Source of the DNA: Helicobacteraceae bacterium
GTDB taxonomy: Bacteria; Campylobacterota; Campylobacteria; Campylobacterales; Sulfurimonadaceae
Assembly (NCBI GenBank): GCA_027038835.1
Contig: JALWGC010000019.1
Location: 127,538-191,537 of the forward strand
Length of the DNA: 64,000 bases
Direction: 5' to 3'
The notes beneath the pieces were generated by a model that saw only the letters and a program-made list of their open reading frames with translations, ran no database searches and was not told the DNA's origin. Made by a program: the position numbers and the translations under genes. Each line of letters begins with the position of its first letter. Within the stretch, counting starts at the first letter, position 1. Positions 9,745 through 19,294 of this stretch are shown here, piece by piece.

Positions 9745-9772
9745 AGACCGAAAGCTACTTCGCTTTGGGTCT
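9745..9772. terminator. Hairpin between the convergent chemoreceptor and mogA genes
   Basis: A stem of AGACC-AAAGC against GCTTT-GGTCT with one internal G/G mismatch and a six-base loop. On the minus strand it is followed by CTTTATTT, so it should stop mogA transcription; the mogA stop codon lies inside the stem-loop. The plus-strand flank has no T run. Confidence 0.55.
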
Positions 9773-10291
9773 GAAAACTTTGATCACTTCTTCGTTGGCT
9801 TCGATATAGCGTCCTCCTATAAGGTCTATACAGTACGGTACGGCCGGAAAAACTGCATCCAAACACTCTCGAATCGACTTTGGTTTTCCCGGTAGATTGA
9901 TTATAAGCGATTTTCCTCGAATCCCCGCCGTTTGCCGAGAAAGTATAGCCGTAGGAACATATTGCAAGCTCACCGCTCTCATCTGCTCACCGAATCCCGG
10001 CATCATCTTTTGGCATACGTTTTCGGTCGCTTCCGGTGTAACGTCTCTTGGCGCAGGTCCCGTTCCACCGGTCGTAACGACCAAATCACACCCTTTTTCG
10101 TCACAAAGCTCTATCATCGTTTTCTCTATGACATCTTGTTCATCCGGAATACATCTGTATTCTATCTCGAAAGGGTTGAGCAGATACTCTTTCATCGTAT
10201 CTTGTATCGCCATTCCTGAAATATCTTCGTATATCCCTTTACTCGCTCTGTCGCTTGCGGTTATGACACCAATTTTGATTGTATCCATCAA
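9755..10291 (-). CDS. mogA: Molybdopterin adenylyltransferase MogA/MoaB family
   Basis: Adenylates molybdopterin before molybdenum insertion in molybdenum-cofactor synthesis. The 178-residue single-domain protein has the ITASDRAS entry strand near residue 10, TTGGTGPAPRD at 73-83 and the LPGKP segment near 134, all typical of the MogA/MoaB fold. The length fits MogA. It overlaps bioV by 4 bases (ATGA) at the end of a six-gene minus-strand run. MogA versus MoaB cannot be settled by eye, but the function is the same step. Confidence 0.9.
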   Translation of the reverse strand: MMDTIKIGVITASDRASKGIYEDISGMAIQDTMKEYLLNPFEIEYRCIPDEQDVIEKTMIELCDEKGCDLVVTTGGTGPAPRDVTPEATENVCQKMMPGFGEQMRAVSLQYVPTAILSRQTAGIRGKSLIINLPGKPKSIRECLDAVFPAVPYCIDLIGGRYIEANEEVIKVFRPKAK

Positions 10292-10809
10292 TTACTCCTT
10301 AAAAAATGATTCGCCTCTTTGATGAAAGTTACATCGGCTACTTGGCTGAAAAACTCCAAAGCTCCCACAACATCTATCACACCGTCTTTCCCACCTAGAT
10401 AAACCTCTATGCTCACTCCAAGCTTTTGAAGCTCCAAAAGTCGGCTCAAGCTCCATTCGTACTCCAAAAGGGTCTGCAAATCCTCCAAAGTATCGAATTT
10501 CGTCTCCACATCGGCGTTTTGGTACGGTGAAAAACAGCTTCCCAAAAAGTTATGCAAATAGCGGTTCGGGTCGGCTTTGAACGCTTTTGTCTGAAGCCGT
10601 TTGAAACTTTTGGGTTTGGTTTGAAAAAAAGCTGGCGAGAGTAATGTGAGTCTATCGACCCTTTTTTCCTCTTTTATCTCTTTTGCTACCGCTTCGAACG
10701 CTTTTATGGCTCCATAGCTAAATCCGTAAACGAAAAAATCCCCCTCCTCGACAAAACCGTCAAAGAGTCGTTTTTCGTTTTGTAAACAAAATCCACTATA
10801 GAACTTCAT
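10288..10809 (-). CDS. bioV: Pimeloyl-ACP methyl ester esterase BioV
   Basis: BioV of Helicobacter removes the methyl group from pimeloyl-ACP methyl ester, releasing the biotin precursor. This 173-residue alpha/beta hydrolase has the nucleophile elbow GFSYG at 29-33 (Ser31), an Asp-containing GGKDGVID segment near 136 and a terminal NHF with His168, giving a full catalytic triad. The short N-terminus ([12 protein letters not shown]) is typical of BioV and unlike BioH. It overlaps the ftsH-like gene upstream by 14 bases and mogA downstream by 4. No other biotin gene is in the window. Confidence 0.85.
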   Translation of the reverse strand: MKFYSGFCLQNEKRLFDGFVEEGDFFVYGFSYGAIKAFEAVAKEIKEEKRVDRLTLLSPAFFQTKPKSFKRLQTKAFKADPNRYLHNFLGSCFSPYQNADVETKFDTLEDLQTLLEYEWSLSRLLELQKLGVSIEVYLGGKDGVIDVVGALEFFSQVADVTFIKEANHFLRSN

Positions 10810-12448
10810 CTAAAATAGCTCTTACCTGTGATTTCGTTATCGATTCGTTTTGCTCCAAGAGGGTTTTTATTTTCACGACCGCTTCTTCGAAAGACAATAA
10901 AAGTTCTTTGGTTTCATCGTACATTTGGCTGAGAATCTTTTCACATTCGTTCGACTCCGCGGCGATACTCGAACCCATTCCGTATTCCATCACCATAGCT
11001 TTTGCCAAACTCTTCGCTTCTGCTATATCGTTTTGCGCACTGCTTGCGTGTTCACCGTATTCGATATCGCAAAGCACCACACCGCCAAGAAGCGTTTTTA
11101 TTTTTTGCTCCAACTCGCTTTGCAGTAGCGGTAGATTCTGTCCCGGAGGGGTCAGACGTTCGTTTGAAAGCAGTAGTTTTTCAAACGGCAAGTCGAAGTG
11201 GGTCGCCATAAGCACTTTTCCCGTTTGGTACGTGATGCGATGGCGTTTTTGCCTTTCATTGAGCACGAGCATCTTTTTCTTGCCAAAGACGACTTTGTCT
11301 TTCACCCCGTAAAAATGCTCCATCGTCACTTTGGAGTCGTTTTGTCTGAGTGCGAGCAAAGCCGCTTCGTTGACGAACGATGAGAGCATCGCTCCGTTGA
11401 AACCGACCGTTATAGAGGCGATTTTCTCTACATCGACATCGTTTGGGATGTTTTGCAAATATTTTTTCAAAATCGACGCACGCTCGTTTTTCGTCGGCAA
11501 ATCGACAAACACTCGTCTATCGAATCGCCCCGCACGAAGCAATGCAGGATCCAGCACCTCTATCTTGTTCGTCGCCGCTATGACGATAACTCCGCTTTGC
11601 GACTCAAAACCATCCATTTCGGTCAAAAGCTGATTGAGCGTAGCTTCCCTTTCATCGTTGCGGTTCCCCTCGCGCTTTTTTCCTACGGCGTCTATCTCGT
11701 CGATAAAAACGATAGAAGGGGCGTTCTTTTTCGCAGCGGCGAAAAGTTCATGTACTCTTTTGGCTCCCATTCCGACATAAATCTGTACGAAACTCGCTCC
11801 ACTTTGGTAGTAAAAAGAAACTCCAGCGGCATTGGCTACCGCTTTGGCTATCATCGTCTTTCCGACTCCCGGAGGCCCAACAAGCAACACTCCACGCGGC
11901 AATCTCGCACCGAAGCGCTTGTACTTCTGCGGATTTTTCATAAAATCTATAATCTCTTGAAGTTCCTCTTTGACATCTTCTATTCCGCCGATATCATCGA
12001 ACGTTACATCGGTCTTGACAGCTTCGATAGGCTCGTTTTGCTGGGGTTGTTCCTCTTTTAATTTGCTCTTTTGAGGCTGCGCGGTAGTTGGTTTTTCCAC
12101 CCCTTTTTGCCATCTTCGAAACAAAATGGAACCAAGCCCGATGAAGACGACCGCGATGAATATATAGAGAATGATATTGGAAGTTTTATCGTAAACCACT
12201 TTGTGGTGTGCGAAGATTTCCGGATCGACAAGCTCGATGGGTATTTTGTAGATCCCCGAAGCGGTTTTCAAAAAAAGATAATCCGACGATGCGACCAGCT
12301 CTTTGACTTGACCGTTTCGCAACAGTTCGTTCGCTTTTTGCAGCGTGATGTTACGGGAGTTGTCCCGAAGCAAGGCAAACAGCACAAGCAAAACGATAAT
12401 AACGGCCGAAACTAAAATGACGATTCGATTAAGCTTCAAAGACGGCAT
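10796..12448 (-). CDS. FtsH-like AAA+ membrane protein lacking the protease zinc motif
   Basis: A 550-residue protein built like FtsH: two transmembrane helices (about 8-27 and 91-109) around a small periplasmic domain, then an AAA+ ATPase. Walker A GPPGVGKT is at 191-198, Walker B IVFIDEID at 246-253, and the second region of homology ends RAGRFDRR near 305-312. In the peptidase region the zinc-binding HEXXH is replaced by YQTGK at 407-411, in the right context (ERQKR before it). The ATPase should work but not the protease, suggesting an unfoldase, chaperone or partner of the true FtsH. It overlaps mtaB by 20 bases and bioV by 14. Confidence 0.88.
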   Translation of the reverse strand: MPSLKLNRIVILVSAVIIVLLVLFALLRDNSRNITLQKANELLRNGQVKELVASSDYLFLKTASGIYKIPIELVDPEIFAHHKVVYDKTSNIILYIFIAVVFIGLGSILFRRWQKGVEKPTTAQPQKSKLKEEQPQQNEPIEAVKTDVTFDDIGGIEDVKEELQEIIDFMKNPQKYKRFGARLPRGVLLVGPPGVGKTMIAKAVANAAGVSFYYQSGASFVQIYVGMGAKRVHELFAAAKKNAPSIVFIDEIDAVGKKREGNRNDEREATLNQLLTEMDGFESQSGVIVIAATNKIEVLDPALLRAGRFDRRVFVDLPTKNERASILKKYLQNIPNDVDVEKIASITVGFNGAMLSSFVNEAALLALRQNDSKVTMEHFYGVKDKVVFGKKKMLVLNERQKRHRITYQTGKVLMATHFDLPFEKLLLSNERLTPPGQNLPLLQSELEQKIKTLLGGVVLCDIEYGEHASSAQNDIAEAKSLAKAMVMEYGMGSSIAAESNECEKILSQMYDETKELLLSFEEAVVKIKTLLEQNESITKSQVRAILDEVL

Positions 12449-13685
12449 AGTTGCACTCCGGTTTCACTTCGTAGTCGGTTATCTCGAGCCAATTACCGAC
12501 AAGGTCTATGGAGGATTTTACCTTAATTTGGTTAAAAAACTGATCATACCCATGGTAATACCCCTCTTTGAAACTCTCTATGAGAACGACCAAAGGGCGT
12601 GTTTGACTTTTTCTAAAAGCGTAGTTCTTCTCTTGGACGATAGCCTCTATTTCATGGAGTCTTTCTTTTGCCGTTTTACCGTTTATCTGAGGCTTGAGCG
12701 TTGCCGATGGCGTACCGTCACGTTTCGAGTAGGTAAATGCGTGCAAATGGGTCAGATGGATGTTTTTGAGGTTTTCTACCGCTTCTTGCCATATCTCTTG
12801 AGTTTCTCCGGGATGTCCGGTTATAAAATCCGTCCCAATGGCGAACCCTTTTTCTTGCAAGAACGAAAACAGCTCTCTATCTTGGTTGTAAACGTTTCTT
12901 CGGTTCATCAGTTTTAGCATCTTTGGGGAAGTGTGCTGCAGCGCTATATGCAGATGTTTTTCAAGCCACGGTTCATCGAGAAGTTCTTTGAACTCTTCAG
13001 TAACTTGAATCGGCTCTATACTCCCAAGACGTATGCGTCGAACACCCCGAACGTAGCTTATTTTTTTCAAAAGTTTCGCAAGGGAACTTTTGGTATCTAC
13101 TCCGTAACTTCCAAGGTTTGTACCGGTAAGTATGAACTCCCCAAACCCGTTTGCGGCAAGCTTGGTTATCTGTTCGATTATACGTGACTCGTCAAGGCTT
13201 CTCGCATCTCCACGCACATAAGGGATGATGCAGTAGGAACAACGAAAATTACACCCCTCTTGAATCTTGATAAACGCTCTGCTTTTACCTATGAACTCCC
13301 CGACAACCGCTTCATCTACGAACTGCAAATCGCCTATCTCGTAAAACCCATCAGGGCGCGAAAGGAGCTTGTTGATTTGCGTTTTTTCACTTTGACCGAA
13401 AACCCCTGCGACTCTTCCCTCTTTTAGGAGCTCCTCCCCTTTGGTATGCGCTCCACATCCCGTGAGATAAATCTTCGGCGATGTCGTTTTTTCCAGCTTG
13501 GAGATGTAATTGCGCACATTACTGTCAGCACCGTTGGTAACGGTACAGGAGTTGATCACCACCACGTCCGCTTCCGCTTCGTTTTCGGTGATGTCGTAGT
13601 CTTTGAGTGCACTTTTCATCACTTGCGAATCGTACAGATTCGTCCTGCATCCAAACGTCTTGAAGTATATCTTTTCTCTACTCAT
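12429..13685 (-). CDS. mtaB: tRNA (N6-threonylcarbamoyladenosine(37)-C2) methylthiotransferase MtaB
   Basis: Radical-SAM enzyme that adds a methylthio group to t6A37 of tRNA. The 418-residue protein has an N-terminal UPF0004 domain with KTFGCRTN, NSCTVTN and LTGCGAH (three cluster cysteines). The radical-SAM triad follows in EGCNFRCSYCIIPY, and the C-terminus is a short TRAM-like tail. MtaB is favoured over MiaB by the CRTN start and lack of MiaB's longer tail. The start at 13685 was chosen because it overlaps the mscS stop as ATGA and puts the conserved KTFGC near the N-terminus; the frame is open for another 56 codons upstream, inside mscS. Confidence 0.9.
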   Translation of the reverse strand: MSREKIYFKTFGCRTNLYDSQVMKSALKDYDITENEAEADVVVINSCTVTNGADSNVRNYISKLEKTTSPKIYLTGCGAHTKGEELLKEGRVAGVFGQSEKTQINKLLSRPDGFYEIGDLQFVDEAVVGEFIGKSRAFIKIQEGCNFRCSYCIIPYVRGDARSLDESRIIEQITKLAANGFGEFILTGTNLGSYGVDTKSSLAKLLKKISYVRGVRRIRLGSIEPIQVTEEFKELLDEPWLEKHLHIALQHTSPKMLKLMNRRNVYNQDRELFSFLQEKGFAIGTDFITGHPGETQEIWQEAVENLKNIHLTHLHAFTYSKRDGTPSATLKPQINGKTAKERLHEIEAIVQEKNYAFRKSQTRPLVVLIESFKEGYYHGYDQFFNQIKVKSSIDLVGNWLEITDYEVKPECNYAVFEA

Positions 13686-15349
13686 ACCGTCGTACCGTCG
13701 TTTGGTTTTCGTTGCGGTTTGCTTTTTTCGATATTGATTTGTTGTGTCGGGTATGCGATGGTGATGTCCTCTTCGGCATTGAAAGCGTCTATGATTTCGG
13801 TTGAGATGACACTTCGAAGCGTGAGCGTCGCATACGCATTTGTCAAATACCACGCTTCGATATCGATACCGTAGTCTTTGATGAACGAATAGATTCTCGG
13901 CTCGACGTTGGTGTTTTTGAGGCTATAATGGTGGCGCAGTTTGTTAAGCTGTTTACGCGTAATGTCGGTATAACCTTTGGAGTATTTTTTCGCTATCTCT
14001 TTTGCCAAATGCATCGCTTTTTTATGGTTCGAATCGAACGTAATCGCAATCTTCACCCCATCCCACACCGTTTTGAGCGAGTAGTGGGTGTAGTTGGCGA
14101 TCATACGGGTGAAGATGTAGTTGTTCGGTATGAAGATAATACGCCCTGCCCGTCTGTTATGCTCCACCGATGTGAGGGTGATATCTTCCAAGATAGTTAT
14201 ACGAAGTAGTGATATATCCAAAACATCGCCTATGTACCTCATCCCATCCATATCGACTCTGATTCTATCACCCACATGGATACTTCCGCCAAAAACGATA
14301 ACCAACCAGCCAAGGATAGACATGAACCAGTCTTTCATCGCAATCGCGATACCCGCGGAAGCGAACCCCAAAATCGTTACGAGATACGAAACGTTTTCGA
14401 TATAGTTGAAAAAAACGATAAGCAAGATAATGGTGAAATTGGCAAACGTTATGAACTTGTTCGCCATATAGAAACGTTCGTTGTCGGTAATGTACTTTTT
14501 GATGATAAGTTTGAGAATGAAAAAACTCAAAAACACCACAAAAACGATTATACCGAGATTGCCGAGTTTGACCACTTGCGCTTTTATCTCTTTGTTGAGG
14601 TTGGTTTCTATCACATCGAGACGTTTTTTATACACATCGACCGTAACGTTCATAATGTCAAACGCCGTTTGGAACTTCTCTAGCTCCTTGCTTCGTTCTC
14701 TCAAAGCTTGAACGTATTTTTCCTCTTTCGTAAGCCCCGCAAGCTCTTTGTAAACTACAATCTCCTTTTTCAAAAGCGCTATAAGGTTTTCAAGTTCCTC
14801 TTTTCGCTGGATGTAGTTTTCAAACTCCTGTTTAACGGTTTTCAAAAAGGAGATAGCGCTGAAAATATCGAAAGGGTTCACCACCTTTGGAACGTTTTCT
14901 ATCGTCGGCGGCGTTATCAACTCCGAAAACGGAGCGGAGCCTTTCTCTTTGAGTTCGTTTAGCTGAGTGGTAAGAATCTTCTGTTTCGCGACAAGCGATT
15001 CGAGTGTTTCGAGCTCTTTTTTCTTCAGTTTTCTCTTTCGTTTGAGCCGTTTTATCTGTTTTTCGATACTTTTTAGGTTTTTTTCCACTTCCAATCGGGT
15101 AAGATAGGAAGAGTAGCTTTTTGTCCAGATTTTTTCCTGCTCCAATTCGCTCTCTATGTTTTGAAGTTTGACAAACAAAACCGAAATCTTCTCTCGTATG
15201 CGCTCTTTTGCCAACTCCTCTTGACGCTGTTTTTCCAACTCGAGTTGCTCTTGCGTCTTTGTGGTGTCTGATACGTTGTTTTCTTGTATTTGTGCCGAGA
15301 ACAAAGCACTTCCAAGAACAAAGAGAAATAAAAAGAGGTGTTTCATCAT
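13682..15349 (-). CDS. MscS-family mechanosensitive channel protein
   Basis: A 555-residue inner-membrane protein. It starts with a cleavable signal peptide (about 1-20, ending LFSAQ), followed by a long charged coiled-coil periplasmic region (about 30-240). Several membrane helices (about 260-350) lead to a cytoplasmic MscS beta domain whose GDRIRV and YIGDVLDISLLRITILED stretches are characteristic. It is larger than E. coli MscS and closer in layout to the multi-domain YbdG/MscK-like members. It overlaps aroB (4 bases) and mtaB (4 bases), so it is embedded in the operon. Osmotic gating is inferred from family. Confidence 0.88.
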   Translation of the reverse strand: MMKHLFLFLFVLGSALFSAQIQENNVSDTTKTQEQLELEKQRQEELAKERIREKISVLFVKLQNIESELEQEKIWTKSYSSYLTRLEVEKNLKSIEKQIKRLKRKRKLKKKELETLESLVAKQKILTTQLNELKEKGSAPFSELITPPTIENVPKVVNPFDIFSAISFLKTVKQEFENYIQRKEELENLIALLKKEIVVYKELAGLTKEEKYVQALRERSKELEKFQTAFDIMNVTVDVYKKRLDVIETNLNKEIKAQVVKLGNLGIIVFVVFLSFFILKLIIKKYITDNERFYMANKFITFANFTIILLIVFFNYIENVSYLVTILGFASAGIAIAMKDWFMSILGWLVIVFGGSIHVGDRIRVDMDGMRYIGDVLDISLLRITILEDITLTSVEHNRRAGRIIFIPNNYIFTRMIANYTHYSLKTVWDGVKIAITFDSNHKKAMHLAKEIAKKYSKGYTDITRKQLNKLRHHYSLKNTNVEPRIYSFIKDYGIDIEAWYLTNAYATLTLRSVISTEIIDAFNAEEDITIAYPTQQINIEKSKPQRKPNDGTTV

Positions 15350-16395
15350 CTACCTTTGAACTCCGATAGTACCGCCAAAACATCCTCTTTGGCGATATCG
15401 TCGCGAATCTCTACATCACCTATCCCTTTTGGAACGATGAACTTGATTTTACTATCACCGCTTTTTTTGTCGAGATAGAACGCTTCGTAAAACGCTTCTA
15501 CATCTTCGATGTCGTAACTCGTAGGCAAATCGAAACGTTTTAGCAATGTTTCCACCCGTTTTGCCTCCTCTTGGCTCATCAAACCCAAACGAACCGCCAA
15601 AGCGTTCGCCATCACCATCCCGATAGCGACACTCTCTCCATGAAGATATTTTTTATAACCTGTTTGCTGCTCTATGACATGCCCGAACGTATGTCCGTAG
15701 TTCAAAGCCGCACGCAATCCCCTTTCTTTTTCGTCTTGCGAAACGACGTCGGCTTTGGTTTGGACGGAATGTTTGATAGCGAGTTTGAGATTTTCTTCGT
15801 TCGATAAATCGGCATTTTCCAAAAATTCGAAAAACTCACGATTGAACGTTACCGCCATCTTGATTATCTCCGCTACCCCTGCGCCGAACTCCCTTTTTGG
15901 CAACGTTGAGAGAAAATGGGCATCGATATACACGCCACGCGGCTGATAGAACGCGCCTATAAGGTTTTTACCATAAGCGTTGTTGATGCCGGTTTTACCC
16001 CCGACACTCGCATCGACTTGGCTCAGTAGAGTCGTTGGGATTTGCACGAAATCGATTCCGCGCTGGTAGATGCTTGCGGCGTATCCGGTCATATCCCCTA
16101 TCACTCCGCCTCCAAAAGCGACAAGGAGAGAACTTCTGTTGAAACGGTGATTGAAAAGCGCCTCGAGGATATAATCGATCGTTTCTTGGTTTTTGTACTC
16201 TTCGCCGTCTTGTACGGTTATGACGTAGAGTTCTTTGGCTGCTATCCGCTCGAGCAGATACCCAAGATGCAACCCCGCAACTTTGGTGTTCGTAACGATC
16301 GCGACTTTCGTGTCGAAGCGAAGTTTGGGCAGTGTATCGATTGTGATATCGTAAGAATTGTCTATAACTTTTTTCAGCTCTATGGGTACTTTCAT
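15346..16395 (-). CDS. aroB: 3-Dehydroquinate synthase
   Basis: Second step of the shikimate pathway, closing DAHP to 3-dehydroquinate. The 349-residue protein carries the NAD-binding GGGVIGDMTGYAAS block near 95-108, the TTLLSQVDASVGGKTGIN block near 122-139, and zinc ligands in GHTFGHVIE and LHGE. The length is normal. It starts an overlapping run (aroB-mscS-mtaB-ftsH-like-bioV-mogA). The same gene order for aroB to the ftsH-like gene is, as I recall, found in Helicobacter pylori. Confidence 0.96.
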   Translation of the reverse strand: MKVPIELKKVIDNSYDITIDTLPKLRFDTKVAIVTNTKVAGLHLGYLLERIAAKELYVITVQDGEEYKNQETIDYILEALFNHRFNRSSLLVAFGGGVIGDMTGYAASIYQRGIDFVQIPTTLLSQVDASVGGKTGINNAYGKNLIGAFYQPRGVYIDAHFLSTLPKREFGAGVAEIIKMAVTFNREFFEFLENADLSNEENLKLAIKHSVQTKADVVSQDEKERGLRAALNYGHTFGHVIEQQTGYKKYLHGESVAIGMVMANALAVRLGLMSQEEAKRVETLLKRFDLPTSYDIEDVEAFYEAFYLDKKSGDSKIKFIVPKGIGDVEIRDDIAKEDVLAVLSEFKGR

Positions 16396-16455
16396 TATCT
16401 TTTTCCAAATATGTAAATTGGATTACATTCTACTTAAAAATCGCTAAAAACGGGG

Positions 16456-17862
16456 TTAAAGATTATCTACCGGAATGAACATTTGGTGAAAATCCTCCAG
16501 ATGGTGGTACATCAAATCGCTATCGGTCGAAAAGTAGGAATAAAAAACCCTTTTAGTGAGTTTTTTCGAAAACGGCACGAAATGAAGAAAGTTCTTATGG
16601 CTTTTGAGTACCCGAATCGGGTTTTCCTCCTCTTTGAAAACCTTGATGTTTTTCGAAAATATCGCGGAGAGATTGTAATAATGTTCGATAACTTGCTCTT
16701 TTATCTCTTGATGCTCTTTTATGAAATTGTAAAGCTCTATTTTCAAATCGAACTGCTCCGAAAAGTCGAAAATAGCGTTGGATATCTTCTCACTCTCCCT
16801 GCTCTCGGAAACAATGAGAGCCGCCTCCTTGATTTGCTCGAACGGTTTTTGGGAAAGTTTCAAAACCGGTACTTGCATCCCGTAAAGTATCTTTCTCATT
16901 TCGGTATCGAAAAATATCTCGTTGGAAACGAGCACGAAACCGACATGAAAGCGCTTTTTATCTTCGGCTACCACCCCGTAGCGATCCCCTTCGTAAAGCA
17001 CATCGACAAAGGTGGAAAGGTCGCTTTGGGATTTTATCTCTTCGAGTAGCTCTATGTCGTTTGGATTGACGATGCGGATAAAGAGCTCTTTTGCGAGTTT
17101 TTCTTGAATAAACTTCGCTTGCATGAGCATCAGCCTGATAGAATCGGGGTCGTTTTTCGTCATATCGACATAAAGGTACAACGACGTACCAAACGGTTCA
17201 GGAAACTGTCCAAGCTCCCTTTTTATCACCCGATACACCGTTTTGAGCACTTGCGGTTCACCCACGAGAAGCAAAATGTCGTTTGGCTGAATCATCCTGC
17301 GCCGTGTCGGCAAAAGAAGCTCTCTGTTTCTGTAAATCGCGGCGATTTTCCAATTTTTCTGCTGGATGACTCCAAGATGTTTGTACACGAAAGAGCTACC
17401 AAAGGGAACGGAAACCTCCATCACCTCCCCCTCGCCCAAACCGACGTTTTGCGCGATGACGGGAACGTTTGGCAAGAAGTCGATGAGTTTCGATGCGAGG
17501 ATATCTTTGGCGTTTATGAAAACGACCGAACCGTCTTCGTAAGAAAGTCCCCATTCATCCATCACGACGACACGCAGATGTTTTTTTATCATTTTGATAT
17601 TTTTAATGGTGTTTTCGACATCCGCTTTGTTGTCCATCGCTATAAGTACTTGGATGAACTCCATTTTCAAAATATTGGAAAGTTTGTAAATGCTGGTAGG
17701 GTCGAACTCGAAAAACTTGAAACGGGAGGGATTGACCCGCTCGTACTCTTTGGCTTTGAGTTCTACGACGTAGTAAATATTTTCACTCGTATAGGTGTCT
17801 ATGACACGCTGAATGAAGTGCGTACCGACATCGCCGCTTGAGAGGATGAGAATCTTTTTCAA
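16456..17862 (-). CDS. TrkA-like protein (COG3400 type) with RCK_C-like domain
   Basis: A 468-residue cytoplasmic protein. The N-terminus (LILSSGDVGTHFI, then a stretch tracking residues 30-125) looks like a TrkA-N Rossmann domain, though the GxGxxG loop is altered to SSGDVG. Residues about 145-220 look like a TrkA-C/RCK_C domain (PFGSSFVYKHLGV...DILLLVG). The rest (about 225-468) is alpha/beta without an obvious family. Its place beside aroB matches a conserved Helicobacter gene of this type. A regulator of ion transport is plausible but unproven. It begins 3 bases after thiS. Confidence 0.7.
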   Translation of the reverse strand: MKKILILSSGDVGTHFIQRVIDTYTSENIYYVVELKAKEYERVNPSRFKFFEFDPTSIYKLSNILKMEFIQVLIAMDNKADVENTIKNIKMIKKHLRVVVMDEWGLSYEDGSVVFINAKDILASKLIDFLPNVPVIAQNVGLGEGEVMEVSVPFGSSFVYKHLGVIQQKNWKIAAIYRNRELLLPTRRRMIQPNDILLLVGEPQVLKTVYRVIKRELGQFPEPFGTSLYLYVDMTKNDPDSIRLMLMQAKFIQEKLAKELFIRIVNPNDIELLEEIKSQSDLSTFVDVLYEGDRYGVVAEDKKRFHVGFVLVSNEIFFDTEMRKILYGMQVPVLKLSQKPFEQIKEAALIVSESRESEKISNAIFDFSEQFDLKIELYNFIKEHQEIKEQVIEHYYNLSAIFSKNIKVFKEEENPIRVLKSHKNFLHFVPFSKKLTKRVFYSYFSTDSDLMYHHLEDFHQMFIPVDNL

Positions 17863-17865
17863 CGC

Positions 17866-18069
17866 TTACCCTCCGCCGACGAAGTCGAGCAACTCCAATT
17901 TATCGCCGTTTTGAAGCATCTCTTTGGCCCACTTGTCTTGTTTGACTATCTGCATGTTTTTCGCAGCCGCCATCACTTTGCCCTCGAGGTTCAACTCCTT
18001 GATCACATCTGCCAAACTCACTCCCTCTTTAAATTCCCGCTCTTCTCCGTTTATGGTTATCTTCATCAT
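17866..18069 (-). CDS. thiS: Sulfur carrier protein ThiS
   Basis: A 67-residue ubiquitin-like protein ending in FVGGG. The C-terminal Gly-Gly tail is what ThiS uses to carry sulfur as a thiocarboxylate for thiazole synthesis. The start is the first or second of two consecutive ATGs. It overlaps the dihydroorotase-like gene by 4 bases (ATGA). The usual partners thiF, thiG and thiH are not in the window, so a role in thiamine synthesis is inferred from family only; MoaD-like alternatives are less likely because the tail is of the ThiS type. Confidence 0.87.
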   Translation of the reverse strand: MMKITINGEEREFKEGVSLADVIKELNLEGKVMAAAKNMQIVKQDKWAKEMLQNGDKLELLDFVGGG

Positions 18070-19253
18070 TGTAACTCCGTAATTTTTCCAAAAATCTCTT
18101 CGCCATTATAAAGGGAGTTGCTATTTTCAATCTTATAAGAAGCTTCTACATCCAAAGCTAAAAATTTCTCTATACTTTCTCCCACCTCCAATCGAGGCGC
18201 TTTTTTGGCAAGCTGACGCAACGGATTCTCAACGGTCAGTTCGATAAGGGTTTCGAAGTCGATTATGCCGCTTTTTACAAGCTTGGTATAATACAGTCCA
18301 TACCCTTCTGCGAGTGCACTCGAACCATACGCCGCATCGAAAAACGCCACCTCCTTGTTCACGGGTGAGCTTGGCCTGTGCAAAAGGGTAAGCGTGTCTA
18401 TTTCACCGTTTTTAAGCTTTTGTACGAGCTTCTTTCTCATCGACTCTTCCACAAGCGGCGGGTCGAGTTTTACCGTAGTGTTGAAGTCTTCACACGCTTC
18501 GTCGCTAAAGAGCAGATGGTGTAAACTCACCTCTGCACGCACATCGACACCCTCGTTTTTCGCTTTTTGAATCATATCGAGACTGCGCGGACTGGCTATG
18601 CTTTGAAAACCGATAGCTATACCGTAATATCTGGCTATTTCTATCATGCGCGAAACATGCACCACTTCGCTAAGCTCGGGAATCCCTGCAAGCCCGAGTT
18701 TGGAGCTGACATCCCCTTCGAACATCACACCCTGAGAAACGAGCGAGTTGTCTTCGGCTTTGACAAAAAGGGTGGTTTTGTACATTTTGACATATTCCGC
18801 CACTTTCATGGCGATATTGTTTTTGGCGAAAGTGCTCATAACGGGAGCGATACCCCCTTTTTTGAGCAGTATGGCGATGTTTGCAAGTGAAAGGTCGTCC
18901 AAAAGCGCGTTTATGGCTATTTGTATATCGACATCTTTGATGTCTTTTGTCGAGTTCTGCGCAAATTCCAAGACGATTTCGTTGTCGATGCGAGGGGTGG
19001 AGTCGCTTTGGAGCACAATCGTTCCCACACCCCCTTTTTTTGCTTCGTTGGCGACTTTTTTGATGTTGGTAGCATTGAGAACACCGTCTTTTAGGCGTAC
19101 GTTACAATCGACAAGTTTGGGCACTATGTAAGCGCCATGCATATCTTGTGCATCATCGGCTTGGATGTTGCTGGCTATCGTGGTTATTTTCCCGTTTTTC
19201 GTTTCGATATCGACTTTTTCACCGCTGCTTGTTCGGCAGTTTTTGTAAACCAT
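18066..19253 (-). CDS. Dihydroorotase-like protein without metal ligands (PyrC' type)
   Basis: A 395-residue amidohydrolase-fold protein clearly related to class I dihydroorotase: LDPPLVEESMRKKLVQKL corresponds to the usual K.NPPLR..ED block, and VENPLRQLA to the C-terminal block. The metal-binding DxHxH appears as DCNVR at 49-53. The late TDHAPH motif, with the catalytic Asp, appears as LLHRPSS. Both substitutions should abolish zinc binding and catalysis. In other bacteria such inactive homologues associate with aspartate transcarbamoylase; that role is inference here. It overlaps thiS by 4 bases. A genuine pyrC should exist elsewhere in the genome. Confidence 0.85.
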   Translation of the reverse strand: MVYKNCRTSSGEKVDIETKNGKITTIASNIQADDAQDMHGAYIVPKLVDCNVRLKDGVLNATNIKKVANEAKKGGVGTIVLQSDSTPRIDNEIVLEFAQNSTKDIKDVDIQIAINALLDDLSLANIAILLKKGGIAPVMSTFAKNNIAMKVAEYVKMYKTTLFVKAEDNSLVSQGVMFEGDVSSKLGLAGIPELSEVVHVSRMIEIARYYGIAIGFQSIASPRSLDMIQKAKNEGVDVRAEVSLHHLLFSDEACEDFNTTVKLDPPLVEESMRKKLVQKLKNGEIDTLTLLHRPSSPVNKEVAFFDAAYGSSALAEGYGLYYTKLVKSGIIDFETLIELTVENPLRQLAKKAPRLEVGESIEKFLALDVEASYKIENSNSLYNGEEIFGKITELQ

Positions 19254-19294
19254 CTATCTCTCCAGTTTTAGGTGTTTGTATTTTACCCAAAAAA

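Noticed and set aside
13686..13853. A 56-codon N-terminal extension of mtaB into mscS.
   Set aside because: The extension is rich in Arg, His and Cys in the manner of an out-of-frame read, and the ATG at 13685 forms a typical ATGA overlap with the mscS stop.
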